From contig JBFWRU010000008.1 of NCBI GenBank assembly GCA_050248735.1, positions 1 to 64,000 of the forward strand: 64,000 nucleotides of DNA. Reading direction: 5' to 3'. This DNA is from JACKFE01 sp050248735. Its GTDB lineage: Bacteria > Nitrospirota > Nitrospiria > Nitrospirales > UBA8639. A program made the translations under genes and the position numbers. This document shows positions 26,148 through 34,912 of the stretch, in pieces; the stretch's first letter is position 1, and every line of letters begins with the position of its first letter. Below the pieces are notes generated by a model. It did not search any database. It had not been told where the DNA came from and was given only the letters and a program-made list of their open reading frames with translations.

Positions 26148-26516
26148 TTAGTTGTCTTTTGACCAGCGCCGGGAATACAGGGCATAGGCCACGAGATTAA
26201 TTAAGAGGACGCCTGCTCCTAAATATATTTGCATCTTGGGAGTGAGGCTGGTGGGATAGATCACGGGCAGGACGTACTGCTCGATGAAGCCCCCGGAATA
26301 CCCTGCCAGGCCCCCGGTTCGAAGCAGCCAGTTTTCCAGAGGCGTCAGGGGACAGATCCACCCGCTGAATTCGATTGCGGCACCCCACACCATGGCAGGT
26401 AAATGAACCCACGCCAGTCTAGGCCATCGGATGGCGAGAAACCCGCCGACGATGACAAAGATGATAAATGCCAGATGAATCAGAAGGATCAGGTCTGCAA
26501 GGATTCGCCAGAGCAT
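26148..26516 (-). CDS. DUF2784 membrane protein
   Basis: A 122-residue protein with three to four hydrophobic helices matching DUF2784. It has ADLILLIHLAFIIFVIVGGF, then WVHLPAMVWGAAIEFSGWIC, then CPLTPLENWLL, and a last helix ending in YSRRW. The Cys-Pro-Leu-Thr motif is conserved in the family. Function unknown. It is encoded between the His-rich lipoprotein and the LCAT-like lipase, all on the minus strand. Confidence 0.85.
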   Translation of the reverse strand: MLWRILADLILLIHLAFIIFVIVGGFLAIRWPRLAWVHLPAMVWGAAIEFSGWICPLTPLENWLLRTGGLAGYSGGFIEQYVLPVIYPTSLTPKMQIYLGAGVLLINLVAYALYSRRWSKDN

Positions 26517-26614
26517 CGGGATAATTTCCGTGAAAGGGGATGATCTTATCAGGGCCGCCGGTCAATGAGAGAATGGTTGAATAATAGGTGATGAAGAGAT
26601 GTGAGCTTCGGCTA

Positions 26615-27988
26615 TCAAATCGGCGGCTTCCGGCCGTTAAGAAACGTGAGAATATCTTTTTGGATAGTCCGGCGGGTGACCAATTCGGTATGTCCCACTT
26701 CATACTCCCGCATGGTGGTTGGAAAGGACTGCCGGTAGGCCGATGGAAGCAATGCAGATGGCACCGGGACGGTTCCATCTCCATCCACAAAGAATCCGTT
26801 GGCCATTCCCTCCGCGTGGGACGCCGTAATTTCTGGGTCTTCGAACAATAGGGAATCCGGCCCAGTGACCTGGTTGCCCTTCCATATGCCTTTGGCCAGT
26901 GTCGGTGTGCCTTTCGCATACACATAGAGCAGGGAGGGGCGGTGTGGGCTTGTCGTGGTAGTGGGTGCGCGAAGGAGTTCAAGAAAGCGTTGTGATCGTT
27001 GAAGCCAATGGGACGTATAGTCGGCCCGGCGTTCATCGATTTGGGGAGAGAGTGTTTTGCTGGTCTTCAAGAGCCCCCACCCGGATTGTTGCCATTGTGT
27101 TGCTTTCCTGATGAAGCCCTTTATGGGTTTTCGCTCCAGGGTCAGCAGTTCATCGATGTCGGCAACCGGTAAGGTATAGTAACTGGCCGGGAATGAGGCA
27201 TAGGCCTCGGCACTCAGCAGCGATGAATTCCATCCCACGGTGGCCCCGAAGTTCATGTTGCGAAACGAGTTCATCACGCCAAGAAACGGGACGCCGGCCA
27301 TCACCACCTCTTGAATCCCCTCTGCCCCTTGCCAGGTTTCCACGGCCGAATCGATATCCTGGGTGCCATACCGCAAATAATAACTGACGATCAGCCCGCC
27401 CATGCTATGCGCGACGAGGGAAATCCGCTCTGTTCCCTCAGCTTGAAGACGGTGGATGAGGGTGTCCAGGCTTTGAACCGCCTCCATAAGATCCTCCCGC
27501 CAGTCATAAGTAAACGGAATCACCTCCAGGCTCGGGTGGGTGGAAGTGGACAATCGGTCCAGCAACGACCCGTACACGTCAATAGAATAGAAGGGTGGAA
27601 TCACTCCGACTTCATCCAGAATACCGTCTGGCTCCAATTCGGTCGTGCCTTCAAATCCCAATCCTGGCACGGGAAGGGTCAACGACTGATCCCCAAATAA
27701 GGCTTGGGTGAGGGAAATGAATACCAAGCTGCGATCCGCTTTGCGGACCAAACGCGTGCCGTAATAGCCTGGCACCAGAATAATCGCCGATTTCACTGCG
27801 GGAGTTTGCCTAGGTGCCTGTACAGGTGGCTGGGTACATCCGGACAGCGACACTATCAGAGTTAACGAAGACAGGAAGGTCAGGAATGGCGTGAATGGTT
27901 TAAGTCTGCTTGAGGTTGAGGAAGGGCTATTCGAACCTGGTGAAGAGCGAGGTTTTACGGGGGGTATCCAGGGAATCGTGCTCGACAT
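26615..27988 (-). CDS. LCAT-like alpha/beta-hydrolase lipoprotein
   Basis: A 457-residue secreted protein resembling lecithin:cholesterol acyltransferase/phospholipase. A signal region around residues 36-51 ends in the lipobox VSLSGC. The fold begins IILVPGYYGTRLV (about 70-82), and the nucleophile elbow is LVAHSMGGLIVSYY with Ser near 197. Segments typical of LCAT include PFTYDWREDL before the elbow and VDGDGTVPVPSALL late in the protein, holding the catalytic Asp region. The probable role is lipid deacylation or transacylation in the envelope. Confidence 0.83.
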   Translation of the reverse strand: MSSTIPWIPPVKPRSSPGSNSPSSTSSRLKPFTPFLTFLSSLTLIVSLSGCTQPPVQAPRQTPAVKSAIILVPGYYGTRLVRKADRSLVFISLTQALFGDQSLTLPVPGLGFEGTTELEPDGILDEVGVIPPFYSIDVYGSLLDRLSTSTHPSLEVIPFTYDWREDLMEAVQSLDTLIHRLQAEGTERISLVAHSMGGLIVSYYLRYGTQDIDSAVETWQGAEGIQEVVMAGVPFLGVMNSFRNMNFGATVGWNSSLLSAEAYASFPASYYTLPVADIDELLTLERKPIKGFIRKATQWQQSGWGLLKTSKTLSPQIDERRADYTSHWLQRSQRFLELLRAPTTTTSPHRPSLLYVYAKGTPTLAKGIWKGNQVTGPDSLLFEDPEITASHAEGMANGFFVDGDGTVPVPSALLPSAYRQSFPTTMREYEVGHTELVTRRTIQKDILTFLNGRKPPI

Positions 27989-28119
27989 GCCGTCAGTTAA
28001 ATTTAAAGTAATGGATTCATCTTTTGGTTGAAAATGAAAGAACGATCATTACGCTTTCTTGCCTGTCATGTCCCTTCACTTTTACCAAAGGCACAGAAAT
28101 GAGGGCATTTGTCAGACCT

Positions 28120-28347
28120 TTATGCCTCCAAGTTAAGCACAACCCATGGAGCCAGGTAATAGGCCAATACGGAGAGGACCAATCCCATTGCTGCACCTTG
28201 AAAGCCACGGTAGGCCACTCCGACCAGGGGAGCCAAAAATAGGATAAGAATCATCACCATGGCCACACCCTTGTGGCTCTCATAAAAGGCTTTGCGAGAA
28301 TCACTCTTCAGCGAGTCAAGCAATGATAAGTCGGGAGGAAGTGCCAT
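28120..28347 (-). CDS. small membrane protein
   Basis: A 75-residue protein with two transmembrane helices (VAMVMILILFLAPLVGVAY and GLVLSVLAYYLAPWVVLNL) behind a polar N terminus (MALPPDLSLLDSLKSDSRKA). I recognise no family. The ATG at 28347 is chosen over an upstream one at 28422 because the upstream part overlaps the neighbouring Cys-rich gene and is not conserved-looking. Confidence 0.5.
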   Translation of the reverse strand: MALPPDLSLLDSLKSDSRKAFYESHKGVAMVMILILFLAPLVGVAYRGFQGAAMGLVLSVLAYYLAPWVVLNLEA

Positions 28348-28385
28348 TGTGGGACCTACGAACTCGAATTTATTGCGCAGCCTAC

Positions 28386-28553
28386 CTACATTTCCTCGCC
28401 CCCGTCCAGACAGGTGGTGCATTCATCCAGCTTAGGATCACCATGACGGCTGCAAAAATGACGGGAACATTTTGAGCAGACCATAAAACTCAGGCGCACC
28501 CAATCGGCTTCTTCGCACAGGTAGCAATTCTTTTCTCTCTTGGCCTTCGGCAT
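28386..28553 (-). CDS. small Cys-rich zinc-finger-like protein
   Basis: A 55-residue protein with nine Cys/His in zinc-binding spacing: NCYLCEEADW, then MVCSKCSRHFCSRH, then DECTTCL. The arrangement resembles a compact cross-brace zinc finger. The AAAGGAG eight bases before the ATG at 28553 supports this start. It lies just upstream of the two-helix membrane protein gene on the same strand and may be co-transcribed with it. Confidence 0.62.
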   Translation of the reverse strand: MPKAKREKNCYLCEEADWVRLSFMVCSKCSRHFCSRHGDPKLDECTTCLDGGEEM

Positions 28554-28613
28554 CTCCGGTCTCCTTTTATTGTGATCGAGTTTGGCTGCGCTCCACGCCA
28601 CGTAGAGGCAAGG

Positions 28614-28901
28614 TCATCCTCCGGTGGCACCGCTATCGGCGGCAGCAATCAGGGTGTGGGCTGTCCGGGAAAGGACTTGGACACCAAGACAGGCGTGGAA
28701 GTCGGAGAGGGCGTCCAGTCCGCGACCATGCGCGAAGCTGGCGCAATTCAGTGACAGGGAGGGGAGACTACACCATGATCCATGGCCGGGGCAATCCGGC
28801 ATCCCCGGACTTTCCCGTCGGGTTTCCCCGAGATGAGGCTCCGCTTCGGCGACCGTGTCCGGAATCGGCCTCATTTTTGCTTCAAATTTTTTTTCGTCCA
28901 T
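28614..28901 (-). CDS. possible small hypothetical protein
   Basis: An open frame of 95 codons from an ATG at 28901 that has AAGG about nine bases upstream. It starts MDEKKFEAKMRPIPDTVAEA, which looks protein-like, but the C-terminal half has no recognisable pattern. There is no family match I can name. It may be a decayed or spurious gene in the 0.5-kb space between the Cys-rich gene and the zinc-ribbon gene, which otherwise holds nothing I can support. Confidence 0.3.
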   Translation of the reverse strand: MDEKKFEAKMRPIPDTVAEAEPHLGETRRESPGMPDCPGHGSWCSLPSLSLNCASFAHGRGLDALSDFHACLGVQVLSRTAHTLIAAADSGATGG

Positions 28902-29097
28902 CTCATTTACCTTGAAGGATTTGATTGCCAAGTTGTCTGCATTTTGGGTATCTGTATGGGGCTTAGATGTGAGTCGAGTGAATGCTACTGTCTCGGGGCT
29001 GCTCCAAAGGTTGAGACGAATGGAGTCAGTCCCCATACTTGTTGGCAGTGGGTACAGTTGAGTTGTCCACACAAAGATTGAAGAAAGGAAATTGATT

Positions 29098-29322
29098 ATG
29101 GCGTGTGCCCGATGTGGCGGGTTGCTAGTGAAGGAATCCGTGTATGATAGGGAAGGCAGCAGTCAATTGGTTGAAATGAACCGCTGCCTCCAGTGCGGCA
29201 ATGTTGAAGATCCCGTGAGCGTGCGCAATCGCGAGCAGGTGATACAGTCCCCATCCGCCAAAGGCAAAGTCCGCAGAGATCCTGAGCATCCATTCCCGCC
29301 GATCCAATTGGCCAAAGGGTAG
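29098..29322 (+). CDS. zinc-ribbon protein coupled to helicase
   Basis: A 74-residue protein with two CxxC knuckles, CARCGG (residues 3-8) and RCLQCGNV (about 29-36), forming a zinc ribbon, followed by a polar tail (REQVIQSPSAKGKVRRD). The ATG at 29098 follows AAAGGA at good spacing. Its stop is one base before the start of the SF2 helicase gene, so the two are almost certainly co-translated and may work together, the ribbon perhaps helping nucleic-acid or partner binding. Confidence 0.7.
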   Translation: MACARCGGLLVKESVYDREGSSQLVEMNRCLQCGNVEDPVSVRNREQVIQSPSAKGKVRRDPEHPFPPIQLAKG

Positions 29323-29323
29323 G

Positions 29324-30934
29324 ATGCAGTTACGCCGACATCAACGAGAACTCGCAGAGATCTGCGAGGACATTCTGGGTGGCCGTCCTCTCACCGACAT
29401 TTTATGCGCGGTGACCCCGGGCGGAGGCAAAAGTCTGCTGCCGCAAATCCTGGCTGCGCGGCTCATTCCGTCAATTGCCGATGCCCTTTGTTGGGTCGTG
29501 CCCCGGCGTGTCCTGCAAGACCAAGGGGCACGCGGTTTTCAAGATCCCAGTCATCGGGCCATGCTGGGTCACCGGCTGGAAGCCATGCTGAGTACCAATC
29601 AGGAGCATCCGACCAGGGGATGCGCGGCCTATGTGACCACCTATCAGGCGTTGGCCGCTGACTCGCGCAAGGTGAACGCCAAGGAGTTCGGCCGGAAGCG
29701 GTACATCCTGGTCCTTGATGAACCGCATCATATGGAAGCCGAGGGTATTTGGCACCAGGCCATTGAACCGTTGTACGAACGGGCGGCTTTGCGGGTGCTT
29801 ATGAGCGGGACCTTCGAGCGGGGCGATCGACGGCCAATCGGGTTCATGCCCTACGACTCCGGCGATGAAGAGGAAGCCATCGAATGGGAGAACACGGAAT
29901 CGCGGGCGGTCATTCGCTATACGTTGGCCGATGCGCTTCGTGAACAGGCCTGCATCGATCTCACGGTGCATTATGCCAACTGCCAGGCCACGTGGCTGGA
30001 TACGCAGGGCGTGCAACATCATGTGGAAAGTCTGGCTCATGCCGGCAAGCAGACGTCCGAGGCACTTCTGACGGCGCTGAAAACCGAAGCGGCCTTGGAA
30101 CTGCTCCATACGGGAGTGAAAGACTGGCAGGCTTATCGGGCCACTCACCCCCGGTCGAAACTGCTGGTGGTCGCCGCCAATATTGAACAAGCCCAAAAAT
30201 ATACCCACTGGCTGCAGGAACGCGGAGTGCCTGCAAAAATCGCCACGAGTGACGATTCCACCGCGGCTTATCAGACTATCAAGGCCTTTAAGCGGCAGGG
30301 CGCGGGAGCGGTGGATTGTTTGATTACCGTGGCGATGGCTTATGAGGGCCTCGACGTGCCGGCCATTACGCATTTGATCTGTCTCACGCATATCCGAACC
30401 AAGCCCTGGATCGAGCAGGTGGTGCATCGGGCCACGCGCATGGATCACCAGGCCGGTCCCTATGCCGAGCAACGGGCGTATATTTATGCGCCGGACGACC
30501 GGCCGTTTCGCGAATGCATGGGATACATTCTGGCGCAACGACAAGTGGTCGTCGCCCATTCGCCTTCATCGGGCGACGGGCTCAATGGTGAAATGGGGTC
30601 TAATGGGAACGGCCTGTGGCCTCCCACGGACAGAACCGAATCCAGCATTCAACCGTTACGGTCCGGCGTGCTGGAGATGCGTCATCAAGGATTGTGGGCC
30701 AATCTGCCACTGCCGCCTGTGGCGGAGACCACCGAAGAAACACCCAAGGACCGGCTGGATCGCTTGCGCAATCAGATCGAAAAACATGTCCGCACGCATG
30801 AGCAGTCGCGCAGGCTGGCGCATGGGACCGTCAATCGGGCGGTCTATTCGCAGTTTCGGAAATCACGCACGTCCATGACCGAGGTCGAATTGCATAAAGT
30901 CATGAAGTGGGTGAGTAAGACCTACCCGCTCTAA
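29324..30934 (+). CDS. SF2 DEAD/DEAH-type helicase
   Basis: A 536-residue superfamily 2 helicase. Motif I is TPGGGKSLLP (about 28-37), motif II is the unusual DEPHH (about 136-140), motif III-like MSGTFERG, and motif VI in QVVHRATRMD (about 365-375). The C-terminal 60 residues (GTVNRAVYSQFRKSRTSMTE) resemble a helical tail seen in phage-type and ResIII-like helicases. There is no nuclease domain. The cellular role (repair, replication or defence) is unknown. It is directly preceded by a zinc-ribbon gene. Confidence 0.85.
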   Translation: MQLRRHQRELAEICEDILGGRPLTDILCAVTPGGGKSLLPQILAARLIPSIADALCWVVPRRVLQDQGARGFQDPSHRAMLGHRLEAMLSTNQEHPTRGCAAYVTTYQALAADSRKVNAKEFGRKRYILVLDEPHHMEAEGIWHQAIEPLYERAALRVLMSGTFERGDRRPIGFMPYDSGDEEEAIEWENTESRAVIRYTLADALREQACIDLTVHYANCQATWLDTQGVQHHVESLAHAGKQTSEALLTALKTEAALELLHTGVKDWQAYRATHPRSKLLVVAANIEQAQKYTHWLQERGVPAKIATSDDSTAAYQTIKAFKRQGAGAVDCLITVAMAYEGLDVPAITHLICLTHIRTKPWIEQVVHRATRMDHQAGPYAEQRAYIYAPDDRPFRECMGYILAQRQVVVAHSPSSGDGLNGEMGSNGNGLWPPTDRTESSIQPLRSGVLEMRHQGLWANLPLPPVAETTEETPKDRLDRLRNQIEKHVRTHEQSRRLAHGTVNRAVYSQFRKSRTSMTEVELHKVMKWVSKTYPL

Positions 30935-31057
30935 ACCAGGAATGCTTTCCGTTCTGCGGATCCTCGGTGGCCATGGCTCTTCGGCCGAGGAAATCAAATC
31001 TCTTCACAAGAGCCATCGTGTATACTTGATAATCCAGATACTCCCTTGAGATATCGA

Positions 31058-31086
31058 TGTCATCCTGAGCTTCCAGCGAAGGATCT
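31058..31086. repeat. dispersed repeat, inverted copy
   Basis: TGTCATCCTGAGCTTCCAGC followed by GAAGGATCT: reverse-complement form of the CCTTCG...CTCAGGATGACA repeat. It pairs with the copy at 31117-31144 about 30 bases downstream, giving a long imperfect hairpin just before the NnrS gene. Confidence 0.68.
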
Positions 31087-31116
31087 GTGCCCAGGAGATA
31101 AGTTCTCTGGCTGAGC

Positions 31117-31144
31117 GAGATCCTTCGTTTCACTCAGGATGACA
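31117..31144. repeat. dispersed repeat, direct copy
   Basis: AGATCCTTCGTTTCACTCAG followed by GATGACA: partner arm of 31058-31086. It ends only six bases before the first possible start codon of the NnrS gene, so the hairpin may lie in its leader. Confidence 0.68.
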
Positions 31145-31149
31145 ACAGA

Positions 31150-32349
31150 ATGGTGTCCGCGCGGTTGTTTCCTATGAGTGAACCTTCTCAGTACCAAGGC
31201 CCGGCTATTTGGTCCTTCGGATTTCGCCCCTTCTTTTTGAGTGCGGCGTTATTTGCGGGTATTGCGGTGCCGATCTGGGTGATGATGTTGTCTGACGGAG
31301 TCGGGGTGGCGTGGCATCATGTCTCCAGGCTTTGGCACATTCATGAAATGGTGTTTGGTTTTCTGCCCTGTGTGATTGCCGGCTTTCTGTTGACCGCCAT
31401 GCCGAATTGGACGGACCGCCCGCCGATCAGGGGTTTGCCGCTCATGTGGTTATGGTTGCTCTGGTTGGCCGGACGGCTGGCGATGGCCATTCCAGGGTTT
31501 CCTCCTCTAGGGGCAGCTATCGTTGATGGCGCATTTCTTGTGGCGATGGCAGTCATTGTCTGGCGGGAAATTGTGGCAGGAAAAGCCTGGGACCGGTCGC
31601 CGATCGGCGTACTGATCAGTCTGTATGCGGTCGGAAATCTCCTGTTTCATGCGCGGTTTCTAAATGATGCGGCCACGGATGCGGCCGAGCGCCTGGCCCT
31701 GGCGCTTTTGATGATCCTGCTCGCCTTGATCGGCGGACGGATCACACCGAGTTTTACGGAAGATTTCCTTGAAGAGGCGAAACGGTCTCAACGGCCTGGA
31801 GCTTTTGGTCTGCTGGATGGTCTCTCGATTTTTCTGTTGGTCATGGGCGGACTCGCGTGGATCATTCAGCCTGGTGCGATGGTGACGGGTTTAGCATTGG
31901 TGGGTGCCGGGCTCATGCATCTGGTGCGAATGATGCGCTGGTATGGTTGGCTGGCCTGGCGCGAACCATTAGTGTTCATTCTACATGTGGGGTATGCCTG
32001 GTTGGCCATGTCGATGCTCATCATTGGAGCCGCTATACTAGGAGTGGGGCTTCATCCGGAAGAGGCGATCCATGCATTGACGACGGGAGCCGTGGGGGCG
32101 ATGACCCTGGCGGTGATGACCAGGGCCAGCCTGGGCCATACAGGACGAGTCAAACACGCCGGTCCTCTCACGGTCATCATTTATGTCCTCGTCAACCTGG
32201 GAGCTGTGCTTCGGGTTTTCGGTCCGGGGCTGCACGTGCCGGGCACGATGATGTTAGGTTTGGCCGCAACGTGTTGGAGCGGAGCCTATGTGCTGTTCGC
32301 CTGTGGCTATGGCCCCATGTTATTTGCCAAAAGCCTTGATGAAGAGTGA
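31150..32349 (+). CDS. nnrS: NnrS family membrane protein
   Basis: A 399-residue polytopic protein of the NnrS family (heme- and copper-containing membrane proteins linked to nitric-oxide stress and denitrification). Family marks: IWSFGFRPFFLSAALFA at the N terminus, HIHEMVFGFLPCVIAGFLLT, GGRITPSFTEDFL, and MTRASLGHTGR near the C terminus, with conserved His residues. About twelve membrane segments. The start could be 31150 or the ATG at 31174 (MSEPSQYQG); neither has a clear Shine-Dalgarno. Its leader is occupied by the paired repeats. Confidence 0.9.
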   Translation: MVSARLFPMSEPSQYQGPAIWSFGFRPFFLSAALFAGIAVPIWVMMLSDGVGVAWHHVSRLWHIHEMVFGFLPCVIAGFLLTAMPNWTDRPPIRGLPLMWLWLLWLAGRLAMAIPGFPPLGAAIVDGAFLVAMAVIVWREIVAGKAWDRSPIGVLISLYAVGNLLFHARFLNDAATDAAERLALALLMILLALIGGRITPSFTEDFLEEAKRSQRPGAFGLLDGLSIFLLVMGGLAWIIQPGAMVTGLALVGAGLMHLVRMMRWYGWLAWREPLVFILHVGYAWLAMSMLIIGAAILGVGLHPEEAIHALTTGAVGAMTLAVMTRASLGHTGRVKHAGPLTVIIYVLVNLGAVLRVFGPGLHVPGTMMLGLAATCWSGAYVLFACGYGPMLFAKSLDEE

Positions 32350-32392
32350 GGGTGGGTTGGCTGTGTATTCGGATGAAGGGAATGTCTGGTAG

Positions 32393-33244
32393 ATGACGAT
32401 TCAGTGGTATCCGGGGCATATGACCGTAGCGCGCCGGGAAGCGGAACGGGCGATGGAAACGATTGATGTCATCGTGGAAGTGCTGGATGCGCGTGTGCCG
32501 AAAGCCACCAGCAATCCGATCATCACCGAGTTGCGAATGCAACGTCAGCGTCCCTGCTTGAAAGTCCTCAACAAAGCCGATCTGGCTGACCCGGTGGTCA
32601 CTCAAGCCTGGTTGAACCGGTACAATCAGGAACCGGGTGTCAATGCTGTAGCTCTGTCCTGTAGTCAGCCCGGTCAGGCTGCGAAGGTGCCGAATCTGTG
32701 TCAGCCCCTGGCTCCCCATCGCAACAGCTCAAAGAAACCGCTCCGCATGCTGATCATGGGCGTGCCCAACGTCGGAAAATCCACGCTGATGAACAGTCTG
32801 CTCAAGCGGCGTCTCGCGAAAGTGGGCAACGAACCGGCGATCACGAAAGTTCAACAACGTCATATTCTGAACGACCGGATGACACTCGTTGACTCCCCCG
32901 GCCTGCTGTGGCCAAAAATCGAAGATCCCGTGGTGGGCCTCATGCTGGCCACCATTCATTCGATTTCCGCCAAGGTGGTAGTGGACGAAGAACTCGCGGA
33001 ATTTCTGGCTGATATTTTTCTCAGACGCTACCCCGGCCTGTTGGCGGCCCGTTACGGGTGTGAGGAAGACGAGTTGGATAGCGCAGGGGTGCTGGAAGCC
33101 ATTGCCGCCAAACGGGGATGTCTCACGAAGGGTAAGGGTGGGGGAGTGGATCGGGAAAAGGCGGCGAAAATTCTTTTGACGGAATTTCGCAACGGCACGT
33201 TAGGACGCACCAGTCTGGAATTCCCGGACACGCACGAACCCTAG
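32393..33244 (+). CDS. ylqF: YlqF/RbgA-type ribosome-assembly GTPase
   Basis: A 283-residue circularly permuted GTPase that assists 50S subunit maturation in Bacillus subtilis. The motif order is permuted as expected: G4 LNKADL (about 59-64), then G1 GVPNVGKST (123-131), then G3 DSPGL (about 165-169). The N terminus IQWYPGHMTVARREAER is the family hallmark. The C-terminal helical domain is shorter than in Bacillus. It is encoded downstream of nnrS by about 40 bases. Confidence 0.93.
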   Translation: MTIQWYPGHMTVARREAERAMETIDVIVEVLDARVPKATSNPIITELRMQRQRPCLKVLNKADLADPVVTQAWLNRYNQEPGVNAVALSCSQPGQAAKVPNLCQPLAPHRNSSKKPLRMLIMGVPNVGKSTLMNSLLKRRLAKVGNEPAITKVQQRHILNDRMTLVDSPGLLWPKIEDPVVGLMLATIHSISAKVVVDEELAEFLADIFLRRYPGLLAARYGCEEDELDSAGVLEAIAAKRGCLTKGKGGGVDREKAAKILLTEFRNGTLGRTSLEFPDTHEP

Positions 33245-33258
33245 ATTCAGATGATTGG

Positions 33259-33277
33259 GATCGGGGCAATCCCGATC
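33259..33277. terminator. hairpin between convergent genes
   Basis: GATCGGG, five-base loop, CCCGATC: a seven-base-pair perfect stem directly after ylqF and before the end of the convergent gene at 33360. There is no T run, so intrinsic termination is uncertain. Confidence 0.3.
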
Positions 33278-33359
33278 ACGGAACACCGGGACGAATCGGG
33301 TCAGGGATCAACAAAATTACCGGAGGGCATATTCCCGGATTTTTGACTGAAACCCTCTG

Positions 33360-33719
33360 CTAACTTTCCATCATTTCCAACCGGGTATCAAACTCATGAC
33401 CGCAGGACACGCACCGGATACAGTCGGACTCGACAATCGGTTCGTCGTCCCGGATGCCCATTCCTCCGCAATCCGGGCAGCGGGCCAGGTGTAACACGTC
33501 GTCATTGAGATTTTCGTACCGGGTGCCTCGCAGGCAATACACCGGTTTGCCGTCGATCATCCAGGGTTGGCCGGCTTTATTCATCACAGGGAGCGTCAGG
33601 TAATGATGGGCGACATAATCCTGCATCGCCTCCTGGGTCGTGAACCCGTCCTTGAGCAGCTTCCCTGTTTTGGCGTCATAAAGACCGCCATCTTTGACTA
33701 TTGCTTTCGTTGGACCCAT
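33360..33719 (-). CDS. hypothetical protein with C-terminal zinc ribbon
   Basis: A 119-residue protein. The N-terminal part (GLYDAKTGKLLKDGFTTQEA) repeats a glycine-turn motif, and the C-terminal 45 residues contain two CxxC pairs (ARCPDCGGMG and CIRCVSCGHEF) that form a zinc ribbon. No named family is recognised. It is convergent with ylqF. Confidence 0.6.
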   Translation of the reverse strand: MGPTKAIVKDGGLYDAKTGKLLKDGFTTQEAMQDYVAHHYLTLPVMNKAGQPWMIDGKPVYCLRGTRYENLNDDVLHLARCPDCGGMGIRDDEPIVESDCIRCVSCGHEFDTRLEMMES

Positions 33720-33899
33720 ACGAGACCTCCTTGTGACGGGATGAATCTGTCAGTCAACGGTTCTGTTTCGATCAGTATGCCATCAAAACGGGCCGAAAGG
33801 ACAGCGGTCCACAGGGCACATCGATTCGTCAGGCGGAACGGCCTACAGAAAATAACCCAGGCCAGGATGACCACGAATGCCCCTGCACCGAAATACGTC

Positions 33900-34223
33900 T
33901 TATCGTTTTCGCTTTGATTTGGGTTTCCCCCAGGTTTCCTTGAGCACGGATTTCCATTCATCCCGTGACACGGCCGGCATGGTCCGGATGCGAATATGTC
34001 CAATGGAAGCATTCAATACTCCGGCCTGCATGGCCGCCCGATTATTCGGAAATTCCAGAATGGCCACGACGTCGAATTCACCCAGGCAGTAATAGGCGTG
34101 AAGTAATTTGCCGCCCAGGGATTCAACATTTTTCTTCACCATGTCCGACCGTCCGACCCCTTTGCCCTTCATGGTCTTCAACCCTTCGTGGGTAAAGTTC
34201 ACTAAGCTCACATAGATAGGCAT
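33900..34223 (-). CDS. GYD domain protein
   Basis: A 107-residue GYD-family protein (ferredoxin-like alpha/beta fold, unknown function). It shows the pattern MPIYVSLVNFTHEGLKTMKG, then ESLGGKLLHAYYCLGEFDVV and a strand AILEFPNNRAAMQAGVL. Here the motif that gives the family its name is LGEFDVV rather than GxYD. The C terminus is Lys/Arg-rich (GKPKSKRKR). It is encoded alone on the minus strand. Confidence 0.88.
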   Translation of the reverse strand: MPIYVSLVNFTHEGLKTMKGKGVGRSDMVKKNVESLGGKLLHAYYCLGEFDVVAILEFPNNRAAMQAGVLNASIGHIRIRTMPAVSRDEWKSVLKETWGKPKSKRKR

Positions 34224-34399
34224 ACGATACCTCCCGGAGAAAACGTGACGAATGAAGCTGCGCGGTGGAGAAATGAGATAGATCTATCCTAGAGGAAATG
34301 CCGAGGAAAGAACAGAGCCATTTTGACCACTAGTCATGATCCTCGCGCATGGGTGGTCCAGACCTTGTCCCTGAGTGCGAAAGATTGGGTCGTTGAATC

Positions 34400-34771
34400 T
34401 TATGAGTCGGGAGAAACCTCCTGAATGGCATCCATTTTCTCAGGATAAAACGCCAGATACCCTTTGATGTCGGACACGGCTTCCAATGGGGTTTCATAGG
34501 TCCACACGGCATTCTCCGCCGTTTTGCCGCCGGCGCTGACCGTGAAATAGGACGCGTCACCTTTAAACGGGCAATGGGTGGAGTGGGTGGTTCGTTGCAG
34601 GGAGGCCATCGTGACGTCTTCACGCGGAATATAGTGAGCGGGAGGCAACGGACCTTCCTTCAGGATCAGGGCCCGTTTGGTGTCGGCAATGACCGTGCCG
34701 TTAAAGGTGACCTTCACGCGATTGGGATTCTTCGAGATGCCGATGCGATGAGGATGGCTGGGTGCGGACAT
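34400..34771 (-). CDS. DUF427 domain protein
   Basis: A 123-residue DUF427 protein (small beta-rich fold). Typical segments: VKVTFNGTVIADTKRALIL, then PAHYIPREDVTM, THSTHCPFKGDASYFTV and AVWTYETPLEAV, ending with YLAFYPEKMD. The family has no established enzymatic role. A full-length copy, standing alone. Confidence 0.92.
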   Translation of the reverse strand: MSAPSHPHRIGISKNPNRVKVTFNGTVIADTKRALILKEGPLPPAHYIPREDVTMASLQRTTHSTHCPFKGDASYFTVSAGGKTAENAVWTYETPLEAVSDIKGYLAFYPEKMDAIQEVSPDS

Positions 34772-34912
34772 GGCTATAGGTCCTTTCTGGGCAATGTTTA
34801 TAAGGTATTTACGGAAGGTGACTATTCTTCTACCTTACCACGCGGGGAACTTGGAGTTTCTCCATTTGAAATCGATGGAGGGGAGTTGATGTTCAGGTGT
34901 TATTTTAACTTT

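Noticed and set aside
29471..30559. 362-codon minus-strand frame antisense to the helicase
   Set aside because: It is long but has no domain pattern, and the plus strand carries a complete set of helicase motifs.
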